Shown here: positions 35,601 to 45,910 of the stretch, piece by piece | Position numbering within the stretch: the stretch's first letter is position 1 | Layout: every line of letters starts with the position of its first letter | NCBI GenBank assembly: GCA_963969365.1 | Contig: OZ017763.1 | Coordinates: 744,001 to 808,000 of the forward strand | DNA: 64,000 nucleotides | Reading direction: 5' to 3' | Source of the DNA: Asterochloris sp. CNOR1 | Lineage: Eukaryota > Chlorophyta > Trebouxiophyceae > Trebouxiales > Trebouxiaceae | Program-made: the position numbers and the translations under genes | Notes under the pieces: generated by a model | The model's database searches: none | The model's input: only the letters and a program-made list of their open reading frames with translations | What the model was told of the DNA's origin: nothing

Positions 35601-37013
35601 AGCCGCCAGCAGTATCTGGGGTGGCCAGGCCAGCCCTGGCGCAGGCGACCCAAGTGAGCAGGCAGCTGATGCTGGCTGGGCTGAAATGGACAGAGCTGGC
35701 GGCTTACCACCTGAGCTGAGCGCAGCCAACGCTGGCGCAGGCAGCAGAGGTGGGCAATCTGCCGCTGTGATGGAGGACCCTGCTGCCTCAGCTCCAGGGG
35801 TGAGCACACCGGACTCAGCTGCAGGCAGCAACCGTGGGCAGGCATCTGCCAGCAGCAGTGCTGAGCCGAGATCCTCTGGCAGCTTCAGACAGCAGTCTGT
35901 GGCCCATGACCAAAGCACTGCCTTCAGCTTTGGAGGGCCCAGCCAGCAGCCACCAACTTGTTGGCAGAGCACTGCCGCCAACTTTGGTGATGCCGGTCTG
36001 CGTAGCGCTCAAGTCCTGATCGAGCAGAACTCCAGCCGACTCGCCCATCAGCCGCCGTCCCGCTCCCAGAGTGCTGCCACCCAGCAGCTGCCTTCACGCT
36101 ACCAGCGCATGCTCTCTAGCACCTTGCATGGCAGCGCCTTGCGCTCAGAGGGTCAGGTAGCAGACGACGGCGCCTTCTTGTTGGGCGGGCAGGACTCTGC
36201 CAGACGGGCCCAGCAGCCACCGCCTACCCGCTACCAAAGCGCCGTTTCAGCCTTTGGCGATGCCATGGAGAGCACCTCTGCAGTGCCTGGCGGGCAGACA
36301 GCCGCGCCCGCTGCAGAGGAGGCTGGTGCAGGCTTTGACAGCAGGCAGGCGCTGCAAGCTGCAGCTGCAGAGACTGCCCTCACGCTGGGGCTCTGCGATG
36401 GCAGCGGACAGCAGGAGGGCCCTGCCTGCACACCAGAGCAGGCTGCTGCTGACAGCCTGCAGCAGAGTCGAGCCGTCACAGAGCCACAGTCTGTGGCAGA
36501 GGATATGCATGTCCAGCCGCAGGGCTCAGCAGCCTGCCTGCAGGCGATGCAGGAGGAGCCTGAGCTCCCCAATCCTCAACAGGGCAGCACACAGTCTGGT
36601 ACCTCCCAGACTGAGCAGAGGAGCGGCCCTCAGGAGGCGGCTGGGCAGGCTGCCTCAGGGGACAGCCACAGCTCAGCAGTGGCTGCCCGGTCGCCCGAGC
36701 TGGCAGCGTTGCTGGCCCGTGCAGCTGCCTTCTGTGACAGGCTCCCGCAGCAGAGCCTTGTCAGGTGCGCATGCAGCGCACTGTTCACAAGCAGGCTGCG
36801 GTATCATGGGCTTTCGTGTGACAGAAAATTCCCCTTGCTGCACAGGCGTCCACAGCCGAACTTGCTCATATGCACCTGCAGATTGTTGCCTCCTGTGCTG
36901 GCCTGATGATAAAGGACGTCAGATTCACAGATGCCCTGCCCTGGCCATGCAAGTGTGTGTACTCCCAGTACATCCTACACAAGATGGTCCATGCGGCTGA
37001 GCTGGTTTGCTGA
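23616..37013 (+). CDS. Giant low-complexity Ser/Ala/Gln-rich protein, function unknown
   Basis: Nineteen exons chain in phase: 23616-23868, 24004-24095, 24532-25009, 25141-25286, 25973-26251, 26582-26709, 26970-27127, 27352-27501, 27699-27866, 28111-28215, 28799-28987, 29928-30170, 30909-31504, 31855-32457, 32741-32963, 33239-33423, 33879-34650, 34937-36759 and 36846-37013. The product is 2252 aa. It starts MSATDLLDAYLNDTVAEH and is mostly disordered, with many S-P and R-S motifs (SRSRSP, GRRASSSPGRR), a PPPPPLPPPPL tract and short helical islands (DLQRLRQEWLDFC; QEAWQQYMGRARAAQ). Only the end looks folded: ELAALLARAAAFCDRL, then AELAHMHLQIVASC, GLMIKDVRFTDALPWPCK and SQYILHKMVHAAELVC-stop. 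No family is recognised. Its size, S-P density and folded tail suggest a phospho-regulated scaffold (inference). The last two exons join using a GTCAGG donor at 36760; using GTGCGC at 36765 would give a different, less plausible end. Confidence 0.75.
25737..25775 (+). repeat. Upstream copy of a segment of exon 25973-26251
   Basis: gaccctggggcccagaggct near 25739 matches gaccctgggccccagaggct near 26011 inside the exon, about 270 bp away, while the surroundings are intronic. Confidence 0.55.
29180..29927 (+). repeat. Array of about six decayed upstream copies of exon 29928-30170 start
   Basis: Edges comparable to the true tttgcag-GGCGCTCATG lie near 29784 (tctgcag-GGCCATTCC), 29652 (atcccag-GCTCACGATGG), 29524 (tctgcag-GCGTTCTGG), 29401 (ctggag-GGCATTCC) and 29278 (cctgcag-GACACTCTTG). 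A further partial unit starts at about 29190. Spacing is 123-144 bp. The internal words ggccaggcacagctcagcag and cacagctcaccatga recur in the nearer copies and decay with distance. The 29652 copy encodes AELLQRKSP, against AELLQRRSP in the exon. Confidence 0.85.
33490..33700 (+). repeat. Downstream exon-end copy and short tandem units after exon 33239-33423
   Basis: tcagagagccctgtgagacg at 33592 resembles the exon end cagagagccccttgaggcg at 33395. Between them, tgcagcccagaaagcagagc at 33491 and tgcagctctcagagcagagc at 33561 are tandem, with a third weaker unit near 33668 (agtgcagagcctgcctg). Confidence 0.6.
34050..34390 (+). repeat. In-frame coding repeats in the giant gene
   Basis: Three successive units of about 39 codons begin RSMSQSAGVPGELLQQRS, SPMSQAAEVHGPLSQQHS and SPMSLSAETAGSQLQQS, and each continues with HG or HV, then an Ala/Ser/Pro segment. 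The unit length, about 117 bp, is within the range of the intronic arrays. Confidence 0.8.
35890..36270 (+). repeat. Second set of in-frame coding repeats in the giant gene
   Basis: Short related motifs alternate: QQPPTCWQSTAANFGDA, HQPPSRSQSAA, QQLPSRYQRMLSS and QQPPPTRYQSAVSAFGDA, separated by variable Ser/Ala/Gln-rich spacers. Confidence 0.7.
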
Positions 37014-37623
37014 ACAGATATGGGTGTGTGGTGGTGCAGGTAGCATGCAAAGTATGTTGAGGAGCATGGCCACAAGACCACCACACCCTTAGTGAAATCC
37101 AGCCCCAGCTTTGCAACGTCCAGTGGCATACACAGCCTCACTACCTGGGTTCCACAGTATACATCGAATGCAATAGCAGCTGCTTGGCTGCCGTCGCTTG
37201 GCCCCATTTACAATTTTGCTGCTATAGCTGTCTTGAGCTATCTCACCGTGACTCTCTTGTACGACGGATGGGCTGGGGCATGGCACATCGTTTGAGCAAG
37301 GTTCCATGACTTTGCGCATGTACAACCCATCAGACCACACCACACCATTGGTCTGCCTCAAACCACACACATATCCTAAGATAACATGAAAAGGACCACT
37401 GCTTATGAAGTTCCCTGACTAATTGCGTTCGCCAGCTTTGCACGGCTGCAGAAGACACTGCCCTGCAAGCCAGCACATTTGGGCAGCGGAGAGAGCAGAT
37501 GCAAAAGGCTGCATGTCTATTGGGCTGAACCAGAGTGAGAGGGAGAGACACGATGGCTGCGGCGTTGCTGTGCTGCCTGGCGTGGACAGGTGGGGACGTC
37601 TGGCTGCCAACAGCTGGCAGGAG
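37014..37623. other. Convergent intergenic stretch, 3' UTRs
   Basis: This lies between the stop of the giant gene (+) and the stop of the phosphodiesterase gene (-). A minus-strand TGTAA (ttaca at 37208-37212) could be the poly(A) signal of the phosphodiesterase. No coding exon is seen. Confidence 0.5.
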
Positions 37624-40600
37624 TCACCACCATCCCTTGTGCGGGTCAATCTGCTTCTGCTGGGCTAGCCGCTCATGCTCTGTCCAATGAATTTCGGTCT
37701 GCAGGCTCACCACAAAAGCGTCAGGGGAGGAGCATACGCATGTCACACTGGGCTTGACAGACGTGGCAATGTCTCACCTGCTGCAGATGATACAGCGACC
37801 TCTCGTAAAATGCCCGCCCTGTCACAGGGATGGCTATTTCAAGGGTGGGCTGCAGGCATGACAGCGACCCAGTTAGACCTCATGAGTATTGATGACGTTT
37901 GGGACAGTGCTGCGCCTCATGGCTCAATGCTGTTCTGCACAACTCAAATCTCAAGGCACAGAGGTAGCTGCACAAGGCGTGTGCAGGGCTGCCTTCCAAG
38001 GCTTGCCTGAGGCATGCCATCTGCGGTGTCCCAGAGACACACTGACAATGAAGCTTTCTGAAGCTTGACACCACTCCTGACCTTGAGGAAAAAGTTGATG
38101 AAGCGCAGCTGGTTGGTGGACACCACAACCTTGCCTCGGTCACACATAGGCGTCACTGACAGTCCCTGCAATGCCTCTGTGTCCCCCTGCGGCAGCACAG
38201 CAGGTCACCTGCTGAGGCTTGAGTCTTGGGGGACAGCACACCTCCATTGGCAGCGTCGCAGCTGACATGCAGGGCTGCTCAGCTCCTGCTCAGACAGAAT
38301 GCTGGCTGCCTGCCAAAGTATTGGATGACTGCTCAAGCACCAAACCGGCTCCTTGCTGCAGCTTGTGCCGGCTGGTCTCACCAGCCACTGAACAGGGCGT
38401 AGACCCAGACATCTGACACCACCACTGCAGACAGACCCCAGGCAGCCGCCCTGCCTGCTAAAGGAACTTGCAGCAGATGAGCTTCCAGGTGGGTACTGTG
38501 CTGCAGGCAGGCACCGCATGGGTGCTGCTGATATGACACAGTCCTGAACATTGAACACTGAAGGCCGGCCCATAGATTGACAAAACAGTGCCAGGTGTGT
38601 GAAGGTTGCCGTTTACCCCAGCTTCTCACCTGCTCCAGGAACTCGCAGCAGATGAGCTCCCCCCAGTGAATGCTGTGCTGCAGCTGGCGGCAGGGGTTGC
38701 TCAGGTCAGCTGCGTGCAGCACCATCTGCAGAATCAGGTCGACATCGTCCCACTGGGCCAGCTCGGGCTGGACCGCCTGCTGCTTGGTGAAGGCCTCCAC
38801 CAGCTTGAAATGCTGAGTCATGTCTGTGGACAGCACCGCGTTGACGACCAGCCGCCGCACCTGCAAGTGGGGCAAGTGAGGTGGGGTTCCAGCCATGCAG
38901 CCATGGAGTCTGTGCCAAATGGCCGGTGCTGCTGTACCTGCACACAGAGGTTCACATCTGCACACAGGTACTGGCCAGCTTTGCTTGTAAGTGATCCTGT
39001 ACCTGCCTGGGAGAGGACATTATAGCACCAAGAAAGCATGCTTGTAACAAAATGGTGATTGCTGGACTGATTTGAGGTCAGCGATGGTGGTGAGGCCAGC
39101 AGTAAAGGATGCATGCAGCTGTGAAGATAATGTATGCCACATCCCACGACAAGCAGCGCCCATGACACCAAACTGTGGCTAAGAGCCCGCGTGGAACACC
39201 AGTCGGCCCCTGAGGTGCAGGCCGGCACTGTGCTTCCTCCAGCAGCCTGGCAGGCCCCCCTCCACATTGCCGCAAAGGCCTCCGCTGCACCACAGCCCTG
39301 ACGTGCATGTCTCTGTCCAAGTGCTGCCAACATAAGAGCTCTAAGGGGTTGAGGTCAGTCACCCCGCCAGGCTCGTCCTCAAGGTGCCAAGGCGCGCCCA
39401 GCAGCATCGAGCAAGTCACCAGGGCTTCCCCTATACAAACCTTGGCTGTGAGAGGCCCATGGATGTGTTGGTCTTCAGCATTTGGGCCTGCAGAAACCAA
39501 TGTGAGGCAAGCACTCCTAGCCGCGGCACAAGCCAGTAAGCCCTCACACCTGCACAAACTCCTGCCGCGAGAGCCCCTCGAAGATGTTGGTCTCCGGCAG
39601 CTGTGCCAAGCGGAACGCACAGCTGACATGGAAGTTTTCATTGACAGAGCGATCATTGTAGATGATTGCATTGGGGTGCCGCGTGTTGATCAGGAAGTCG
39701 TTGGTGAAGCCTGCGCCAGAGGTTCTAATCAGCTGGGGTGCAGGTACAGGAGCAGAGGCAGATGCGCTGGCAGAGCAAGTCCAACGTGCTCTGGAAGCAG
39801 CCAGGCTCTCAGGTCCTGTGCAGCTGATGTCAGGCCCCAGCGCTGCAGGCCAGGGCTGACGGTTGTTGGTCCAGGTCATGCGTTGCAGCTGCCACGATGA
39901 AGCCTGGAGCTAAGGGGCAGCCTGGCCCTCCAGGCTTGCGCAGCAGGTGCCAAGCCCAGACTGTTGCACACCACGGCAGGCAAGCAGCAGGTCGTGCACC
40001 GCAGCTGCCACAACTGGGCACCGCAGCCCAAGCGAAGTATGACTGGTCCACGTCGACAAGTCAGAGAAGCAGCTGAGGCAGGCCCCTGGAGTGCACTGCC
40101 TGCCTGGCTGTCTGGGCTCCTGCAGGCAGTGTCAAGCCTCAGCATTGCAAGACAGGACAGACGGCTGTTGGCTCACCTGGGTGTGCCAGGTCGTGCACCG
40201 CAGCTGCCACAATCAGGCTGAACACCTCCAGCTTCGAGAAGTTTGCAGCATTCCCCGCCCTCAGCATCAATACGGCGCCCTGCAGCACATTCCAGGCTCT
40301 GAGAAATCTCTACCAGTGATAGCAGAGTTTGCTACACCCAGTTGCAGCCGTGTCACGTGTTGCACATTCCCTGTGGATAGCAGCCATCGCAAACAATCTT
40401 GCAGATGCGGGCCTGCAATAAACAGACTTCTGAGCAGAGGCAGCCTCTGCTGCCCTGGCGGATGTGGGACCTGCAGGCTGAATGCACTGCTGCAGGCAAC
40501 CTCAGAGGCAGAGGCTCTCCTTTGCACTGTCAGCTGCAAGACGGCGCCCTTCAGCACCAGAGCATGCTTGCAGATCGAGCGGGAGCGCATGTCAACAGCA

Positions 40601-43600
40601 TGTGTGGCAAGCCACAAGTTCAGGCACAGAGCAGGCCACAGGAGGTTGGCAAGCAGCACACTTGGGGGGTGGTCGGCACTGCTGTCCTGTCACTGCTGCT
40701 GGATGCTGGTGTACCAGTTTGCTCGAGGGATGCAGGGCAGCTTATGCTCAGCTGCCCTTGCAGGTGCCTACAGCAGGGGCTATTGGCCAAGGCAGCAGAA
40801 AGCAGTGGTTGCATGATGCGAGATGCGCTGGAACCTGCGAAGTGTGCTGCCAGTCAACTAAATGGGTCTGGTGCAGTCTCGATGCCAGCATGCAGGTCCC
40901 TCAGGATGCCTGACGCCAGGTCTGAGATGAAGCATGTGCCACTACTACAAGCAATGTGCAGATTGGTCTTGGTGCCCAATGCCTGTTTGCAGCAGCAAGG
41001 TCACACCTGCGTCACATCAGCTGCATGTGTGCTGTTGTGGTACGCATTCCGTGACTCATAAGTCTGTTCCACCGCTGCAAAGAAGGCCTCCGCACGAGCC
41101 CGCTTTATGTTCCAGTGCGGCTCCTGCAGGTGGAGAAGGTGCAGTGAGACGCCTGTGTATCACAGCAGGGCTCATGAACATCTGGAACGCGCAGCTGAGC
41201 CGCCAGGTACATGCACGTGCACATGCCTGATCAAAGCCTTGAGCAGCAGTCTCGCATGCACATGCACACGCTGGCCCTTGGTAAAACGGTCGCATGCAAA
41301 AATAGGCAATTGCGGCGCTGCTCAGGCACTGTGCCTGATCGGCAACGCAGCCTCTGTCCCCAGGCGCATTGCAGGAGTGCCCTTGGCAGGGGTGCACGGC
41401 AGCAGTTGATGGTCGAGTGCCGTTCTTGCATACCACCAGAGCGCGCTTTTCCCTGCACAGTGCTGCGGCTTGAAAGCCAGACAGCTGCAGCCGTGCGTGC
41501 ATTGAGCCGCATGAGCAGCACCTCTCTGCCCTCAGGCATGATGCATGAGTGCAGATCACTGGCAGGAGTGCACAGCAGTGGGCCTACTGGCAGCACCTCC
41601 CACCAGCAGGTATCTAATGCCCACAGGCACAGGCGCAGATTACGCAAGTACCCGAAGGGGAAGGGGCAGTAGCAATCAGAGGCGACATCAGCATCTTGCA
41701 GAGGCCTCACCAGCAGCTGCTCCTGCTCCATCAGGCACATGCACACAGTGAAGAGGGCGCGTCCATGTGTCAGGCTGGCTAGCTCAAAGATGTCAAAATC
41801 CTCCCAGTGGAGGATCTGCAGGGCAGCACACATGCTTGTGAGTGCAGTGGGCGCGGCTGCTGCCGAGGTAGAGCTGCTGAAGGCATCTGAGCTTTGGGAG
41901 CAGGGCGTTTGGGACTTGCAAGGTGGCTGTGCACCACAGAGCTCCATGGGGCTCAGGATATATAGGACTCACTCGTGACTGTAAGACAGATGGGAATGGG
42001 GATTGGGCCCAACCAAAACATGAACGCAGGCCAGACGGGGTGCTTTGCAGCTTACAGATTGACGCCCTCTTGCAGATCATGCTGCAGTCCTGAGGCATGG
42101 GCCCTGCATGCACGCCCCTCAATGCTATGCTTGGCTACTGTCTGCATGGAGCCCAGCTCAGTCCCCAACAGAGCACCTGGTCTAGCATTCAGTGTGTCCG
42201 CTCTGGTTGCCGTACAGGCCACAGCAGGGCTTTGCCACACGCTGGTGCACCTCAAAGCAGAGCGGTGGCCCAGTTGACACGGCTGAAAGCCAAGCCCAGA
42301 GCTGATCAATCCAACCCACCTTGCTAAGCTTTCCAGAGGACCTCCACCCCATGCAAGCAAGGGCCCAGAGACCTGCAGGCCAGGCCCCAGCTGTGCATCA
42401 CCTTGTCTAGCATCCCCTGCGTCTGCTGAGTCATCTCTGGCGCAGGGCGGCTGTAAGAGGTGTGGTGCCAGTCCCCCGCGTGGATGGCAGTGCTGATGCT
42501 GGTGGCTGAGTCAGGGGACGCCGGCTGAGGGGGGTGGGGCGGCCCCGCCGGCGTGAACGGAAGGGTAGCCACCTGCAGGAGTACAGGGCAGCATTTGTGA
42601 ACAGCAGCCACAAGCAACTGCATGAGTAAAGGGACAACTTGCATGTGACAAGGAAGTCTCAGGGCGCTGGAGCCTGAGGAAGGTGGGGCGGCATGGCCGA
42701 TGAGGGTGACAGGGGGGCCTCCCTCGCTGCCAGGCGCAGGCCCTCACAATGGGTTGAGCACCAAGTCAACATCCAGGCCCCATGCAAGGTCATGCACTGG
42801 TGGTCACGCCACATGCAAGGTCAGGCTCACGCAGCATGAGGCCCCACTGCAGGGGCGCATGCAGAGATTAGCCCGGTGCACAAGGACACACGAAGGGTGC
42901 CCACCTCACTGCCCTGTGGGACCACAATTGTGCGCTTGGGAGCAGTGTTGGCGTCGCCTGCACGCCCGTTGGCGTCCTGCAGGCAGCAGCAGCAAATATC
43001 AGCTGAGCTTGAGGAGTGCTTGTGTGAGGATCGGCAGGGAAGCAACCACCGTGGGCCCCGTTAAATGGGCATCCTGCGGGTGTGCGCAGTTGGGCATTGG
43101 CTGCAATGCAAGGAATGAAGAGAGGGCAGCGCCTGCAGCACCAAGCCGGCCAGGCTAGCCAGATGCCAGCCAGGCTGGCACGGGCAGTGTCACTGCCTCA
43201 GCATGCCATAGCACTTGAAGCTAAGCTCTGGCTGAACTGCAGGTAGCAAGCCCGTCAGGGAGGGTTCCTGTGGGCAGGCCCATCTCAGGACGTCACTGAG
43301 TGATAGGTGCCTGCGCGGGCTGCTCTGCCGCACTCCTGCAGGAAGCACGGGAGTGCACTGAACTTTTGGCAGCCCCAACAGTGGTCCAGTCTGTCTGGGC
43401 TCTCCTGCAGACAGAGAGGGTGGAGGGTTGGGTGCGCTTCCTGTCGCCCCGGTTGGCATCCTTTGCCCGTGTTGCAAGCTGCTGGCTGGCACCCGACCCT
43501 GCTGCGGCTGTGGCTGCACTTCTCAACCTGTCTGCAGGACACATGCACTGCAGCCAGGCAGGGGGGACGATGAGCCAGCCCTGCGGGTGCAGCAAGTGGC

Positions 43601-44272
43601 CAGCTGCACCGTGCTCATGGTGCCCCCCTGGTGCTTCCTGCAGGTGGGCAGCTGGCCGGGCTGCTGTGCTGTTTTGGCGCCGCCAAACCGGCTGCAACCC
43701 CACATACAGTCCCAGTCTGCTGCCACTGCTGCCACAGCTGCATCTGCTGCGGTCTTCCCTGCTGAGTTCTGGTTCTGCAGGCAGTGCTGACCACATGCAT
43801 GAGGTCCACTCATGTTGCCTGCAGGTCACCACACCGGATGTTGACTTGCGTGCAGCCCAGGCTGTTGCCAGTGGGCCGCGCACTGCTCAGATCCGTCAGT
43901 ATATGGCCCAGAGCTACATCCAACACAGCACCCTGCACTTGCTGGGGATGGGTCCTTGAGAGCATACTTGAAGCCTGCAGGGCACGCATGACTGCAGCAG
44001 GGCACCATGCACTGGATGGGCAGCTGTGCTGAGTGGCTGCACAGGATTGGCATGCCCATGCAGTGCCCTCTGGCGTGCAACAGCTAGCCCACAGATGGTG
44101 CTGCAGGGCTGCCACATCTTCCACCGTCCTCGGGGCTGTGCGGCACTCTGCAGCCCACCTGCACAAAGGGGGCCTGCCTGACAGTGAAGTCTCTCATGCT
44201 GCCTCGTGAGGTGTTGTACGCATGGACCTTGAGGCACACCTCAAAGCGCTGGCCAAACCATTGAGACATCAT
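37624..44272 (-). CDS. Class I 3',5'-cyclic-nucleotide phosphodiesterase
   Basis: Catalytic exons on the minus strand chain in phase: 41711-41815, 41007-41123, 40177-40279, 39550-39710, 38630-38860, 38082-38186, 37778-37849 and 37624-37698 (322 residues). Signatures are YHNSTHAADVTQ, AVHDLAHPG, NAIIYNDRSVNENFHV, VVNAVLSTDMTQHF, MVLHAADLSNP and LSVTPMCDRG...STNQLRFINFF, including metal-binding His/Asp residues and the purine-binding Gln. It ends TEHERLAQQKQIDPHKGWW-stop. The enzyme hydrolyses cAMP and/or cGMP to the 5'-monophosphate; which nucleotide cannot be read from the sequence. Upstream exons 42402-42572 (Pro/Ser/Thr-rich) and 42905-42976 (DANGRAGDANTAPKRT) join in phase. A likely first exon is 44159-44272 (MMSQWFGQRFEVCLKV), whose ATG has an in-frame stop before it; 43830-43932 may follow. 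Exons between 43830 and 42976 are unresolved. Several catalytic exons have decayed copies in the following intron. Confidence 0.9.
38440..38540 (-). repeat. Downstream copy of PDE exon 38630-38860 donor end
   Basis: Plus-strand ctgctaaaggaacttgcagc followed by agatgagctt at 38455 matches ctgctccaggaactcgcagc followed by agatgagctc at 38631. The downstream tgtgctgcag is also shared. Spacing is about 175 bp, inside the next intron. Confidence 0.8.
39425..39495 (-). repeat. Downstream copy of PDE exon 39550-39710 donor end
   Basis: Plus-strand tatacaaaccttggctgtga then gaggcccatggatgtgttgg at about 39432 matches tgcacaaactcctgccgcga then gagcccctcgaagatgttgg at 39551. Spacing is about 119 bp. 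Confidence 0.75.
39865..40045 (-). repeat. Two downstream copies of the PDE HD..HPG exon end
   Basis: The exon 40177-40279 contains, on the plus strand, caggtcgtgcaccgcagctg at 40187. Near-identical words occur at 39988 (caggtcgtgcaccgcagctg) and at 39872 (caggtcatgcgttgcagctg), followed by ccaca or ccacg. On the minus strand all three read VAAA(V/T)HDL or similar. The outer two are intronic. Confidence 0.85.
43300..43959 (+). other. Long plus-strand open frame antisense to the PDE 5' region, doubtful
   Basis: A 219-codon frame without an ATG start covers 43300-43959. Two sub-blocks look exon-like in other respects: 43555-43643 (DDEPALRVQQVASCTVLMVP, in another frame) and 43825-43959 (VTTPDVDLRAAQAVASG ... 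LHLLGMGP-stop), with TGCAG acceptors and matching phase 0. It overlaps the candidate minus-strand exon 43830-43932. One of the two readings must be wrong, or the genes overlap. Confidence 0.25.
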
Positions 44273-45910
44273 TGATCAGAAGTCTGTGTGGCTGGCTGGT
44301 TCCAGCGTGTGCGTGCCATACAGCGTTCATGACATCGCCACCAGTTGTGCTTGCGCCCTGCACTGACTGCTCTATCATGATGGCGAGCATGCCTACCCCA
44401 GAGCATGGCGCATTGTGTAGAGACAGTTGGCTCCACAGTGACCTAGCAGTGCTCTTGTACAGCCTTGTTCACCTCGCCCTCGGCAATGGCGCCTCCGTTC
44501 GCAAGCTCCAATTTAGGGCTCTTTCTGCGCAGGTTTGGCAGCCCAAAACGTTCCAACAAAGTTTTCCGCTCTTCGCAAGACCTCTGCTGAGAGTCCCTTC
44601 GCCACAGCGCTCTCATATCCTGTTGCGCATGTGACTGTCGCCGGAGCTATAGCAGCTGGCCACTGAGGATGCCAATCAACATCTTGCCCAACAGGTCAGG
44701 CCGCACACCAGAGCTCAGGAGCAGCAGAGAGGTATGTATTTGCAGGCAGTGACAGTCAGCGGCAGGCATTGGAGTCGATGACTAAGCTGCATGAACGGGC
44801 GCTTGAAACGCTCAGCAAAAGCACTGTATGATTAAGGCAGCCGGAACACCATATCGTCAGTGGACGGCATGCAGACTGCCGTGCAAGCCTAGAACATCAG
44901 CTGGTGTGTCACATCACTTGCTACATGGCAGCGTTCACCAAAGGTGCTGCACTAAGCAGCGTCTTCGTGCCAAACTCGGCAGGTGACCTTTCACGCATTG
45001 GTTCTTTTTAATCCACTAGCAGACAATGCAAACTTGAACACTGGAGAACTCGGGGACATATTTGCCACGCAGACGGTGGAGTTGCATCTTTGAGGGCCTG
45101 AGGCCCAGCTGGCTATGTGTCACTGTGGAGCTGACTGGCTAGCATGACACAAAAATGCTGATGTCCCAAGGCTGAAGGCTCCCTCGCCCTGAATGGGCCT
45201 TCAGTAAAGGCGGCGTCTGGGAAGCACAGTGTGGAACAGGGTAAGGTAGATCACATCACAGCATAGCAGGAGAGGGTAGACTGCATCAGAAAGAAGGGTG
45301 TTTTGTGGCAGAGCATGCTTAGAAGCGGCCTTGATGGCTCATCTGATACCGGGGCAGGTAGGCTGGCGGCCTCCTGCATGGGTGGTGGTACGGCAGCTGC
45401 TGGCTGCCTGTGTGTGGCTCAGAAGCGGCCTCGGCCTCTCAGGCCTCTGCTGCGCCCTGCCTGCCCGCCTGGCTGCCCGCCTGTGGCAATCACACACAGT
45501 CTGTCAGACAGCAAGCTGCAATTCCCGCCAATTGCAAGCAGCGCACTATTCCCGTGATCGCTGACTGCAGCAGCAATGGAGCTCTGCAAGAAGAGGTTCA
45601 ACATACATCAAAGCCTATCACGTGGCGTCTAGTCTCCTTTGGGGCCACCTGCAGCAGAGTCGACAGCTCTGCATGGGACATCAAGACCTCTGCATCAGTG
45701 CCTTGCACTGTAGCTTAGGGTCAGATGCCCTGAAAAATGCAGGAGGCCTGGACTTGGTGCATGTACTGAGTTGTTGTAGCTGACAGCGGTGGTGGCGACT
45801 GCGGCATACTGCTGTGCTGTGCAGGCAAGATTCTCACCACAATAGAAGCAGCAACGTGAGGGCAACTATTGGTTGCAGGATGAATGCCAGGGCAGCCTTA
45901 TGCAACATAT
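44273..45910. other. Intergenic stretch between PDE start and hnRNP U-like gene end
   Basis: This 1.6-kb stretch lies between two minus-strand genes. The part next to the PDE (about 44460-44660) has more CpG and A/T-rich runs than nearby introns and is probably the PDE promoter and 5' UTR. Short open frames at 45298-45564 show no exon structure or recognisable protein. Nothing else is identified. Confidence 0.5.

Noticed and set aside
34679-36048. Long minus-strand frames opposite the giant gene
   Set aside because: They are shadows of the repeat-rich exon 34937-36759, whose phase fits both neighbours.
45298-45564. Plus-strand 88-codon frame between PDE and hnRNP U-like genes
   Set aside because: Two overlapping frames of similar length are open, neither has splice context or recognisable protein features.
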